This document shows positions 33,661-44,725 of a stretch of DNA of 64,000 nucleotides, piece after piece. Position 1 is the stretch's first letter, and each line of letters opens with the position of its first letter. The translations under genes and the position numbers were made by a program. This stretch comes from Mytilinidion resinicola (lineage: Eukaryota; Ascomycota; Dothideomycetes; Mytilinidiales; Mytilinidiaceae): NCBI RefSeq assembly GCF_010093595.1, contig NW_022985437.1, positions 1,613,839-1,677,838 of the forward strand, given 5' to 3'. Below the pieces are notes generated by a model. It did no database searches. It was not told the origin of the DNA and saw only the letters and a program-made list of their open reading frames with translations.

Positions 33661-34734
33661 ATGTCCACGATGCGAATAGCAGTAGCAGGAACCTGTGGCC
33701 TAGCCACGATCATTTCCAAGATAATTCAGGAGCACACCAGTCATCAGTTACTCGTTCTATCACGAACGGTGAGTTACGTTCTTTGTCCAGGACTCGTCCG
33801 TGAAACGATACTGTTTAGCAGTGTTTCATTTCATCGTCGCAAGTATGCTAATAGTGTTAGCCTCAACCTACTCTCACCTCACAAGGCTACCAGTGCCAAA
33901 CCGTTGACTACAATGACCCATCTTCGATCCAGCATTCTTTAATGGGCGTAGACACTGTCATCTCGACTGTTACCGGCACCCCTCAGCTCAGGCTAATCGA
34001 AGCTGCTGTCCAAGCTCGAGTCCGTCGATTTGCTCCGGCGGAGTTCGAGGGACGTCCTTCTCTACGACCTGTGGGCGACCCATTGGATCGTGGAAGGGCC
34101 GCTGCTCTGGCGCTGCTGCAACATTACCGTGCATACATCCAGTCCACGGTCTTCGTTTGCGGCATCCTCTACGAACGTTTTGCCGTTGGGGGTCTTGCAT
34201 CAGTCGGAATTGGTATCAGTTCAGGGGCTGGGGGCGAGGGAGACTACGTTCTGGATGCTCGCAACATGACGGCTCAGGCACCTGCGTACAGTCCTTCAGG
34301 TGGTTACACGAGCATTTCCATGACTTCGGTGTACGACGTGGGACGATTCGTTGTGAGAGCTTTGGATATGACATCTTGGCCCGCTGAACTCACGATGTGC
34401 GGAGAAAGAGTTCTCGTATCCTCTTTGATCCAAACAGTCAAACAATGTAGAGGTACGTCGCTTGGTTGAGAAGTGGAGGCACCAGCTAATCTGCTATCAA
34501 GGAAGAGATTTCACGCACGTCCAGTGGCACAATCTCGGAACACTCAACTACGAATTGACTCTGGCACAGCTGGCTGGCGACCATGCGAGACAGAGACGCC
34601 TCCAAACACTCATCGCAACGGTAGAAGGACGATACGACTTCGCTGTGCCTGGTGCTCTCAATACGCAATTCCCGGACATACAACCCGAACCCTTCCGGAA
34701 CTGGTTCGCTCGTAACTGGGTCGGTGTCCCTTAG
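33661..34734 (+). CDS. NmrA-like / isoflavone-reductase-like NAD(P)-binding protein
   Basis: Three exons: 33661-33768, 33861-34452 and 34502-34734; introns of 92 and 49 nt; 310 aa. The first exon has the start MSTMRIAVAGTCGLA, a Rossmann loop (usual form GATGxxG) with Cys replacing the last small residue, and ends QLLVLSRT. After splicing come PQPTLTSQGYQCQTVDYND and SSIQHSLMGVDTVISTVTG, then RRFAPAEFEGRPS, as in the fungal NmrA-like/PCBER group. The C-terminus ends FPDIQPEPFRNWFARNWVGVP. Family members are either oxidoreductases of secondary metabolism or redox-sensing regulators. The substrate is unknown and no biosynthetic core gene is adjacent. Confidence 0.88.
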
Positions 34735-35840
34735 GACCCAAGCCGTGGGGTCTCGGCCCCTACCACATGAAAGCTCCGGGGACGTGGTGGCGGAATAATC
34801 ATGTTGCACCCTTGTCGTGGTTTAGTGTGGTAAGACGTCCACGCTGACGGCAATCGATTCAAATGTGGCTGTTCAGCTGAATCTTACATATGTCGCCCCA
34901 AAGAAGCCGCGATCGTGATGCTTTTGTGGTAGCGGCATTGCTTACCCCCCTCTCTGCATCATATACTTAGATAGTCTAGCAAGCGTTGGGCCCGATTGGG
35001 CTATGGAATTTTTCTGGTTTTGATAGGTGGCATAGCAAGCGGGGGACAGGAGGCGTCCTAGGGAAATACTACTCTCACTTCTTTGGCCGTTCTACATCGA
35101 TCGTCCTACGAACCATTATTCAAAATACCCCTCTTGCGTAGATCGTGCTTCTCACGAGACATGCAAAGGTTGGAGTGATATGCTCGTTGCGGACTCTGGC
35201 TGGTCACTGCGCTGAGTTCCCAATTTGAATCCTGTCCTCGAATAACCTATCATGGCCTTTATCTGACGGTCAGCCATCAAATAGGACAGAGGACTTCCAG
35301 CGGCTGCTTGGGAACTTGAGACATGACAATTAGGTACACATGAACGCGATCTCGGGCATGCCAAGAGACGGGTGAGCTAACGACAATCGAGACAATGAAA
35401 AGCCTCAACCTCTCAAAAATGCGAAGATCATACACTGATCGCCGATTATGATCCACCGCTGTGGCGAGAAATCCCATGTCCTTGCCATGGAGTTTTCGCG
35501 AGTGTTCCGTGCGCCCATGCGGAATGCCGATTTTCGATGTGACGTAAACATGATCCACCATGGTCGACGTCAGGATGTACGCATTAAAACAGCTTGGATC
35601 TTCAACTTCTGAATACACAATAAAACCATTCAAAACACATTGTTCTGGTCTCCCCGAAGTCTTCTATATCGACTTTGTATTTCAAATTTCAACTCGGTGT
35701 AAGTTTCAGCTTTTTAAACACTGAAAGTGATAATCACTCTCGCGAGCTTCAAGTCTTTTACCACCATTGCCTCTTTCGATGCCTAACATCTCTTCGAATT
35801 CAAACCATTCAGTCTAACCCATTCTCCAGCCACATCCACA
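34735..35840. other. intergenic
   Basis: About 1.1 kb, rather AT-rich near 35.6-35.8 kb. The - strand open frames at 35152-35364 and 35277-35633 have no recognised motif. Nothing called. Confidence 0.45.
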
Positions 35841-36271
35841 ATGCCTTCCAAGCAAGAAATCATCGACGAGCGCAAAGCCAACCTGCCTCTCCCCGAGCAA
35901 CCTCCACATGCCTCGGACTGGAATTCCCTGGATGAGCGAACCGTCAATGTCGGTTCTGGAGGTGTTTCAGCTGACATCTCAAGCTCCGATTCTTTGAGGG
36001 GCCCTGCGGCTGCAGACAGCGATGTCCGGGTCGACGGTGAGGAGTACAAGTCTAACACTGTTGGTCGTGGTGCTGGTCGTGAGGGACAGGACAACCTAGG
36101 AGGACTCCCGAACGATGCGATTTCGAGGGACGCGAAGAACAAGTCGGCGACGGTGGATACGACTGGAAAGGACTACGGTAATACTCACCAGCTGGCATTG
36201 CGGTAGATATCTGTATTGACGCAGGAACAGGGTACCCACAGAAGAGCGACCCTAGCTCAGGCTTGCAGTAA
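35841..36271 (+). CDS. small hydrophilic stress-type protein
   Basis: Two exons: 35841-36177 and 36225-36271, with a 47-nt intron ending GACGCAG; 127 aa. The start is MPSKQEIIDERKANLPLPEQ. The protein is almost without hydrophobic segments and is rich in Gly, Ser, Asp and Asn, with ASDWNSLDERTVNVGSGG and NTVGRGAGREGQDNLGGLPN. I recall similar short proteins in Dothideomycetes, of unknown function. The composition resembles hydrophilins/LEA-like proteins that accumulate under desiccation or in spores. The ending YGTGYPQKSDPSSGLQ depends on the splice; without it the frame ends NTHQLALR. It is followed by a second, longer gene of like composition at 36731. Confidence 0.72.
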
Positions 36272-36730
36272 GCCGCTATTTGAATGACTTTTGAGAGTGT
36301 ACATTTGCGCTCAGGGACTTCATGAAGCTTAGTCATTAAGACGGTTGGCAAGAGCTAGCCTGCAAGCTTGTACAAATAAAACACTTTCTGTTCAATCCAA
36401 ATGCTTCCTCTCGATGACGTGATATCGAGGTCCGCTTCGGAGCTTCTGCATGGGCGTGCTTATCAGCCATTGCCAAAGCTGTGGACCCTACCAAGCCCTT
36501 CTTCAGGGCTGTATTCCCATAATCTAGGAGTCTTGTCTGTAGCGTGTGGCGTGCCTCCCGCAATAATTCATCAACCCAATAAGTGGAACCGGTGATGTCA
36601 TATCAACGACACCAGCGATACCTCATGATAACTTCTCCTCGAACGTCAGTATCTTACATTGAATCGAAGCTCTCTGCTGAAAAGCCAAACATCCAATTCG
36701 AATCTTAATCAAACCCGGAGCATTATCACA
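36272..36730. other. intergenic between two hydrophilin-like genes
   Basis: 459 bases between the two co-oriented hydrophilic-protein genes. No element called. Confidence 0.4.
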
Positions 36731-37493
36731 ATGTCTTCATACGGAACAAAGGTAAGATTGGCAGTCTGCGTTCACTTACTGTACACTTTATCTGTACGAA
36801 ACAAAGCTGACACCTTCAAAGGTCACGAACGATCCATCAGCCAGCGACATCCAGGAGGCCGTGGGAACCGTCACATCAGATTCTCTCGCCGCCGAATCGC
36901 TGAAAGGCGATGGTCACTTCGCCGAAGGCAACCCCAAAGCGGCAGCAAGCTCGCAAAAGAGCGCTGGTAGCACAGCAAACAACCGCGACACTTCTGGCGC
37001 CACAACCCTCGACGCTGCTCCAGACGCAGAAGCTCGCGAAGCACAAGAGGAGTGGAGCGAGACCTCACAACTGAACGCTGGCCGTGGGCTCGGGAAAGAC
37101 GCAGGACGAGGGCCCTCATACAACACGCCAGCCGATGATGCACGAAACAATAGCGGAACCGGAACCGGAGAGTATAACACCACCACTGGTGGAAGTGGCG
37201 GTGTTGACCAAGCGCCGACGGGCGGGTATGCGGGCTCAGCTGAGCTAGGTCGAGATCAGGGCGAGTTTAAGCCGCATGGCAAAAACATCACCGAGGGCGG
37301 ATTCGACAGCGGGGCGCCCAATGCGAGCTTCCATCAGGAGATTGGAGGGAGCAAGGATCCAGGACGGCTTGCGGAGGCTAAGTTTGAGAACCAGAATGCG
37401 CAGAGTGGGTATGACGGTGGCAGTGGGCCGAGACAGTCTGAAGTGACAGGTGAGGGACAGTATAATACACTAAGGAGAGAGGAGGATGCCTAG
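36731..37493 (+). CDS. Gly/Ser-rich hydrophilic protein, hydrophilin-like
   Basis: Two exons: 36731-36751 (MSSYGTK) and 36822-37493, with a 70-nt intron; 230 aa. After splicing: VTNDPSASDIQEAVGTVTSD, then SLAAESLKGDGHFAEGNPKA, the latter a recurring segment in short fungal stress proteins. The rest is Gly/Ser/Asn/Thr-rich with GRGLGKDAGRGPSYNTPADD and no hydrophobic core, signal or membrane helix. This suggests an intrinsically disordered protein of the hydrophilin/LEA-like type. It lies directly after a smaller protein of similar composition. Sequence identity between the two is low, so a duplication is possible but not shown. Confidence 0.78.
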
Positions 37494-37927
37494 AGCGGCG
37501 GCTCTCTGAGTGTAGGCTTTGATTTTTTTCTGAAGTACTCGGTGTATATGGATAAATTCCAACAACATGAGCAATTAAGAAATGAAAATGACTTGGAAAT
37601 GCAATAAAAGTGATTAGTTATCCACATTCATTGGCTGATTGAAGGCTTTTGAGCGATACTTGAATGATGAGCTTCACTTTATCTTATGAAACAGCCGCAC
37701 TAAGTATTCTAGAATACTCAGTCGAATCGTACTGGTGTGAAGAGTGAAAGGACCCTGAGCTGTCACAGATTGAACCATGCACGTGGCCCGTGCAGAAGAT
37801 CGCAGGGCTGAAGGACACCTTTACAATTTCGGGGATACACGCCGCTCCGTTCTACTCTTCCCCTCACGTCCTTGCATACTTGTTGAAGAGAGCAATCGCT
37901 GGGCCCACAGCGCCCTGAACCAGCTCC
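37494..37927. other. intergenic
   Basis: 434 bases before ERV41. It is AT-rich over the first 200 bases. Nothing recognised. Confidence 0.4.
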
Positions 37928-39276
37928 ATGAATGGTTTCACCGAGCATGGCCTCTCCGAGGACGCCTTTGGCGCCTCCAAGGGAGGCATCTCGTCCTTTG
38001 ATGCTTTCCGTAAGTTTGATAGTGCCTCCCATTGCGTTGTCCAGACGTGCTTCAATTACCTGTAGTTTGAGGATTCAAGAGCAAAGATATCTTTGCATCC
38101 GCAGAGCTCATAGCTTACGACTTCATATAGCTAAAACCAAACCCACCTACCTTGCCCGCACGCGCAACGGCGGCGCCTGGACACTCGTCCTCCTTGTAAC
38201 ATGCGCATACCTCCTTGTCACCGAGACCGTTCGCTGGTTCACCGGCACCACCTCGCACACCTTCAGCGTCGAGAAAGGCGTCTCACACGACCTACAAATA
38301 AATATTGACTTTGTGGTTGCAATGAAGTGCCCCGACCTCCACGTAAACGTGCAAGATGCAGCGGGCGATCGCATTCTGGCTGGAGACATGTTGCATAAAG
38401 ATCCGACTTCTTGGCGGCAAGCAGGGAAGTCAAAGGGAATTCACACTTTAGGAAGTGGGCCCGACGACGGTCATGGCTGGGAGGACATGGAGGACGTTCA
38501 TGACTTCCTTGGAGCTGCCAAGCGGAAGAGGAAGTTCAAGAAGACTCCAAAATTACGGGGTCCAGGAGACGCGTGTCGAATCTATGGCAGTCTGGACGGC
38601 AATAAGGTCCAAGGAGACTTTCACATTACCGCGAGAGGACACGGTTATGCGGAATTTGGGGAGCACTTGGACCACAGCAGTGAGTTGACTTCCTGGCTTC
38701 ATACGCTGCTGAGCATTGAACTGACCTGTCCTAGCATTCAACTTCTCCCACTACATAAACGAACTCTCCTTCGGCCCCTTCTACCCTTCCCTCGAAAACC
38801 CTCTAGATGCGACAGTTGCTACAACGCCCAACCATTTTTACAAATTCCAGTACTACCTCTCCATCGTCCCCACTATATACACCACCGATACCCGCAGTCT
38901 GAATAAGATTGCGGCCAAGGCCTCCCCTTCTGCTTCCGATGCGCTTGCCTACGCCGGCCATACTATTTGGACAAACCAGTACGCGGCTACCTCGCAGTCT
39001 CATCTAGTCGGCGAGAACCAGGTGCCGGGTATCTTTGTCAAGTTTGACATCGAGCCAATAACCCTCACAATTGCAGAAGAATGGGGTGGATTCCTTGCAC
39101 TACTAGTGCGGCTTGTGAACGTTATCAGCGGTGTAATCGTTGCGGGCAGTTGGTGCTATCAGCTTTTCGATTGGAGCGTCGAGACATGGGGAAGGAGGGG
39201 ACGACGGAGAGAGCCATTGGGCGTTCTCACAGGAAGGCAGAGTGGAGAGTTCGATGAGAAGAGGGCGTATGACTAG
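37928..39276 (+). CDS. ERV41: COPII-vesicle protein ERV41/ERGIC2
   Basis: Three exons: 37928-38009, 38131-38679 and 38735-39276; introns of 121 and 55 nt; 390 aa. The start MNGFTEHGLSEDAFGASKGG leads into FDAFPKTKPTYLARTRNGG across the first intron. The first transmembrane helix (WTLVLLVTCAYLLVTETVRWF) is followed by the lumenal domain with the family hallmarks SHDLQINIDFVVAMKCPDLHV and GDACRIYGSL, then GDFHITARGHGY and FNFSHYINELSFGPFYPSL. The second helix (FLALLVRLVNVISGVIVAGSW) is near the C-terminus. Erv41 pairs with Erv46 in ER-Golgi cycling vesicles and serves as a retrieval receptor for ER proteins. The length and topology match the family. Confidence 0.93.
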
Positions 39277-39508
39277 AACGGTGTTCGCTTGGGTTGCATG
39301 GCGAGGCGTTAGGGCATTTGGGTATCTGGAACTATTGATGAGGGATTGAAGATTCCGAAAATAACTGCAATTTACAAAGATCATTCCGTTAATCGAACCG
39401 CTGGTGCGTACTGTTTCACTGTATAAGTACTCGTTTTTTTAACCTCATACTGTATTTGAATGTCGATACTAGAGGGCTTATAGACCATTACTCCACGAGA
39501 AGCCGTCT

Positions 39509-41742
39509 TCATGAGACATTAACAGAAGTACTTGCGTCCATGAACCGATGAACATCATGAGCATGACTAGGGCACCGGCAACATATCCTTGCCGCGGTCT
39601 CCGTCCCTTGAGGCTCACCAACAGACACAACGCCATCCTCCTCAGCCTCAAGCACCGGATCCATAAGACCCTCACCACCCCCATACACCAGCCCCTTCTC
39701 AGTCAACCCCAAATCCGGCACAGCCACCAGCCCCACAAAACTGGCAATAAGAAACGGATGTTCTAAGATTCCTCCTAGAACCTCCTTAACCTTCTTATCT
39801 AACGCTATAGAATCATCTCTCACATTCTCCCACGGCGCGCTGGACATACATCCTGCAACATCCAGCCGTACAGCACCCAGCACCTCTCCTTCACAAACCG
39901 CGACCATGCCCCCACCAAGCTCCGCGATCGCCTTCGCCACGTGAGCGATCTCGTCATCGGAAGTGCCAATGATGACAAGATTCTGGTTCTCGCAATTCGT
40001 CGTGCACCCGATCGCGCCTTTCTTGAGGCCAAAGCTCCGGACGTAGCTGATACCGCGGCTCTTGGTGCCGTGGTGGCGGTCGATGACTACGACCTTGAGG
40101 ATGTCTTTTGCGGTGTTGCAGAGGAGGTGACGGGGAGTAGTTGGGGATGTGGGGAGTTTTGCGTGGAAGGCGCGCTTGAAGTAGCCGTCGAACATTTCCA
40201 TGCCTTGGATCCATGCGGTGTCTTGGTCATTCTTGCGGGGCAAGACGTGGTAGGCTGAGGGAGAGAAGAAGTAGGGGTCTAGGTGGATGGTGTTGAGGGT
40301 GAAGGGGGGGACGGGGTCGGTGTTTTTGAAGGTTGGGAGGTTGTCTTGGGCGACTATGGTGCCGTTTACGATGACGGTTGAGGGGCTATAGTCGACGGTT
40401 AGACACGTCAAACTTGAGGGAGAGTGGAACACTGACCGAGCATCTTCCAAGTTATCGAGTATAAGTAAGTCTGCGAGCTTAGCTGGTGTGACACTGCCAA
40501 TCAGGTGATCAAGCCGATAATAAGAGGCAGCGTTCAAAGTCGCCATCTTGTAAGCTTTCAATGGTGGAACCCGGAGGCGGATTGCCTCTCGAACATGAAG
40601 GTCAATGTGCCCGGTGGCATCAAAGTCTTCAGCAAGCTTGTCGTCGGCGCAGAAAGAAATGTAGTCTAGACCGTCTTTGTATAGAGCGAAATCGCTGAAG
40701 ACGCTCTCGATGTTGGAGTTCATGCTCCCAGACATTACAGTCAGCATTATCCCTAGTCGAAGACGCTCCAGCACATCTGCGGGCTTGTGTGCGTTGTGGT
40801 CGTCTCCGATACCGCCCTAAGTGCATCAAGATCAGTCAAAGGCCTATATGTTCACATTTAAGACTACTCTTACAGCACAGTATGCCCAAAGAGGCTCATT
40901 TTCAAGCAAAGCAGTATGGCCTGTGATACGCTTCCCGGCGCGAAGAGCAGCAGCCTGTTTTTGAGCGGAAGCAAGGTCTAAGGAGAAAGGATTGGACTCT
41001 CCGAGCGTGGCTGCTTCTGTGGAAGATACTCTTTCGCAGATTTCGGCAGTTGATACAGATGTACCACCAAGCTCGATTTCCGGACCACTCATAGGGATCT
41101 TGTGTGATACTTGACGGAATATACGAAGCGGAGTTGATGTTGTTCCTGAAATGGTGACCATGTGAGACAGATCATCTTGACCTATGAGATGAAAGAAGCG
41201 TACCCATGAAATCCATGCCTCGACCACCAAGCACCTACTAATGACATTAGTTACTTCTTTCATAACAGGCTCAATTTAAGACATAATGAGATCGACTTCT
41301 GAGTTTGCCATACATTTGCAATACAGTTAGCATCTGCTAAAATTGTGGTAGTCCCTCTCGGCACACTCAATCTTGCTAATTCTCCTGGCACCAGTTTTGT
41401 GTATTCAACATGGATGTGAGTATCTATAAAACTCGGGGAAACAAATTTGCCTCGAGCTTCCAATTCATTGTCGATCCTAGGGAAATGATCCCACGGTGTA
41501 ATGGCCGCGATATGTCGGCCAGAGACGACGACATCTCGTTCTAGCAATTCTCCAGTATGAAGAGCCAACACAGTGCCATGACGGATGATGAGAGAAGGTT
41601 TCGAAGTCCCTCGGGCTACGAGGCGCAGATTGACCAGTTCTTCAGCTGTGATGGAAAGATGAGCCCCTGTGGCTGAGGATGGGTGGATTTCGACGGGCCG
41701 ATTCTCCGAAGATTGCATGGCTAGACCGCGAGCTGTCTCCAT
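39509..41742 (-). CDS. bacterial-type adenine-deaminase-like amidohydrolase
   Basis: Four exons: 41742-41314, 41234-41204 (a 31-nt microexon), 41145-40874 and 40816-39509; about 679 aa. The amidohydrolase barrel carries SFIDTHIHVE (H109, H111, E113), GTTTILADANCIANVLGGRG, the candidate metal Glu in LGESNPF, GHTALL, GDDHNAH and SFCADDKL. These match the metal ligands of the AdeC family, which converts adenine to hypoxanthine. The C-terminal AdeC domain is also present (VIDRHHGTKSRGISYVRSFG, then LKKGAIG). However the usual PHE after VAD and the HDSHN segment of that domain are replaced (DANC and TNCENQN). The binuclear site therefore looks intact, but the substrate may differ from adenine. Eukaryotic adenine deaminase (Aah1) belongs to another branch, so a bacterial origin is likely. 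It is divergent from the NCS1 permease. Confidence 0.85.
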
Positions 41743-42369
41743 CTCCTCTTCATGCACCCATCACCACTTCTTCATTGTAGAACGGCGGTCTCTGAATCCC
41801 GTTGTGTCAATTGTATTACGATTGCACCATCAACGGTATATCGCGTTTTCGGCGGTCTCCGCTTCGGCACTTGCTGCAGCTCTCTCGAAAGCGATAGATC
41901 GATCGGGAGTGTTTGCCGACGGATACTGCGACCCTATGCGGAAACAATGGGCCTCGTCTACCTTGGAACGTTGACATGTAAATCGTAACAGGGAGGCTTG
42001 CTTCATCTCTAGAATAAAGGCTAGCGAGGAGCTTTTCTACTCTCAAACTTCAAAGAGATACTCACGAGTCTCATATTCGGTTCATTTTCTATTCATCTAT
42101 TATGGATTCAAAAGTCCACGGCGACATACTTCCTAGTTGAGCCAAGATTATAAGGAAAAAGGACGATAAGTCTAGTAAGGGTCTCTTGATAACGCCTCCG
42201 GCAGTATGCATCCTCATCGTATCACAGCAGATGTCGTGACACCCCCAGGCCCTTTTTGAATCATGCTAGCGCTGATCATGAGGTCTGGGCATCCTTCATA
42301 TGCCTTCAAAGAGCATTGCTGCTCTACATAATCCCAGAGTTCGGCTGTAAGCATCACACTAAACTTACC
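41743..42369. other. bidirectional promoter of amidohydrolase and permease
   Basis: 627 bases shared by the amidohydrolase (-) and NCS1 permease (+) genes. Such head-to-head pairs are often co-regulated. GATA motifs are listed separately. Confidence 0.5.
42164..42192 (+). promoter_or_regulatory. paired GATA motifs (possible AreA/NIT2 sites)
   Basis: CGATAAG at 42164-42170 and TGATAA at 42187-42192 both fit HGATAR, the binding motif of the fungal nitrogen regulator AreA/NIT2, and lie 17 nt apart. Two such hits in about 630 bases are no more than chance, so only the closeness and the gene context support the call. Confidence 0.3.
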
Positions 42370-44175
42370 ATGGCGGATGAGAAGGGCTTTACATCCTCGT
42401 ACGCTCAGGACACTGATGCTGTGGGAACGTTCGAACCATATGGCTCTATCTGGCAAAGGTTCAAGGCTCGAGCTCGAGTACCTGTCAGCGAGAGCTCATA
42501 TGCCCCTGGGGATCTGAAATGGAGTAACAAGGACCTTGATCCAATACCTCTAGGCGAGTGTCGATGCAATACTCATACAGTGCTTGAGCTAATCTACCTT
42601 TCAAGAGATGCAAACATGGAATACGAGAGATTTCGTCTTCTATTGGATCTCAGACGCTTTCGCGGTTAGCAATTGGAGAATTGGCAGCTCCCTGATTGCC
42701 ATCGGTCTGTCATGGAAGCTCGCTCTGGTCGCAGTAGTGATCGGTAACATGGTCACTGCCTTCGTCGTTACGTACAACGGAGTGATTGGTGCTCGTCTGC
42801 ATATCCCCTTTCCTGTTCAAGCTCGATCCGCTTTTGGATTCTATTTCGCCTACGTTATGGTCATTTTCCGCATCATAATCAGCGTTTTTTGGTATGGAAT
42901 TGGTACCTACACCGGGGCCGAATGTATCCAATCCATGATCTTCGCCATCTGGCCACGCTTCCGGAACGTACCGAATCATCTCCCCGCATCTGCCAACATC
43001 ACGACGGGCTTCATGATCTGCTATTTCATATACTGGGTTGTTGTTCTACCATTCCACTACATCCCTCACCATAAGCTTCATTTGTTCTTCATGCTCAAGG
43101 CAATAGTATCTCCTATCGCTGGTTTCGCACTCATTGGATGGATCGTCCGCTCGACCGGTGGCGGCAATGCAGTATTTGCGTATGGCAATGAATATCACGG
43201 CCCTAAGCTTGGTTGGGCATTTATGAGCGGTGTAAACGCGATGATTGGAAATTTCGCTACGCTTGGGGTGTGCGTAGAAACAAGTCCCACATCCTTTCAA
43301 CCAAGAACTGACCCAAAGTACAGAAACATGAACGACTTCGCGCGTTACTCTAAAAAGCCGAATAGCCCGTATGTTCAGCTAATCGTTATCCCAATTGTTT
43401 TCATCATTATGATGCTCTTCGGTATAATTGGCGCGAATGGCTCAAGGATTCTCTATGGTGAAGTCCTCTGGGATCCTCTGTATGTTCTAGTATTTCTCAT
43501 AGTCTTTTTTCGGAGCATATGCTAATATGTACCACTACTTTCAGTCTCATTATTGACCACTGGACCTCCCGCGGTGGACGTGCTGCAGCATTCTTCTGCG
43601 CTCTCGCTTTCTTGATTGCTAGCATCGCCATCAACATATCGGCCAACAGTATTTCCGTGGCTGTGGACCTCACGACTCTTTTCCCGAAGTATCTAAACCT
43701 CCGGAGAGCTCAGTACATCTGCGCTATTCTTGGCGCATGGGCAATGACACCCTGGAACATCCTCGCCTCCGCCGAATCACTCCTCACGTTCATGGACGGC
43801 TACTCCATTTGGCTAGCCCCAATCTCCGGCATCCTAATCTCAGACTACTGGATCGTCCATCGCCAACGTGTTAGCGTGCCCGAAATGTACCGACATCACG
43901 GAATCTACGCATACGAGAAGTACGGTACAAACTGGCGTGCCGCAGTCGCATTCGTGATTGGATTTGTCCCACTACTACCTGGATTCGCGCAAGCGGTTAC
44001 TAGCAGTATCAACGTCTCGGAGGGTGCGACCGACTTGTATTCTCTGGGATACTTCTACGGCTTTATTGTCAGCTCGGGGTTGTATGTGCTTTTGAGCAGG
44101 ATATGGCCGCCGAAGAGCCAGTATACTGGGTTCACTATCGACGAGAGTCTGAAGGAGGTGGCTCTTGATTTCTGA
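42370..44175 (+). CDS. NCS1-family nucleobase/allantoin-type permease (Fur-like)
   Basis: Three exons: 42370-42553, 42606-43479 and 43545-44175; 562 aa. The first intron is a GC-AG intron (AG|GCGAGT ... TTCAAG), the only join that keeps the frame into EMQTWNTRDFVFYWISDAFA. The second is GT-AG (65 nt). The family signatures are KDLDPIPL, NWRIGSSLIAIGLSWKLALV, NGVIGARLHIPFPVQARSAF and a TPWNILASAESLLTFM region. Predicted topology is about 12 helices with ISDYWIVHRQRV near the eleventh. Fungal Fur-type NCS1 proteins import uracil, allantoin, uridine or related rings with protons. The exact ligand cannot be read from the sequence. The position beside a deaminase-type amidohydrolase suggests a shared substrate. 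Confidence 0.92.
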
Positions 44176-44725
44176 AAAAGGCATAATGCTAGATTAGGAC
44201 GTTGTTTTCTTTACACTCGTTCGTGGTCGGTTCGGGGTGCTTCAATGGATGCTTAACGTGCAGAAGTAACAATACAGTGACATATCATTAGGCCGCTATT
44301 CTATGCACACCTGTTTGACACTGTCAGGGGGACCTCTATGGGGTTTCAGAAATCGAGGCGCGATGTAAAGTTTCATGCAGTGAAATCTGAGCTGTCTCTT
44401 GGTTAGTCCGCTTCCTAGCAACCGGGGTTCTCCTAACAGTGGTCTCTAGCTCTCAAAAAAGACACCAAGCGTGGCTTACCACTGTGGTTGGACTTGTGGC
44501 ATAGTATTGTAACCTAAGGCAATCGGGCTTCATTTCATGGAATTCAATGGGTCATTATAGTTACGTGAATTATCTGTCTCTTCCCTACTCAACACCACCA
44601 GGTCATATCGTTCTTATCAGTCTATGTGCATGCACCTACCATGTAGTCTCGTTCTCATGAGTCGTTACGTCGTCCAAACCGTGCCATTATAGCGTGGCGC
44701 TCGCTTCATTCGTAAACCGCATCGC
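44176..44725. other. convergent 3' intergenic with degraded repeat
   Basis: 550 bases between the stops of the NCS1 and Dal5-type permeases. They hold a weakly conserved copy of the MITE described at 45856. Confidence 0.5.
44310..44503. mobile_element. degenerate third copy of the short inverted-repeat element
   Basis: It aligns, with many differences, to the copy at 45856-46078 in the same orientation. Shared landmarks are ACCTCTATGGGG, GATGTAAAG followed by ATGCAGTG, CTTCCTAGCAA, and GTCTCTAGC followed by CTCAAAA and ACCACTG. The terminal repeats are eroded. The boundaries are approximate. Confidence 0.55.
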
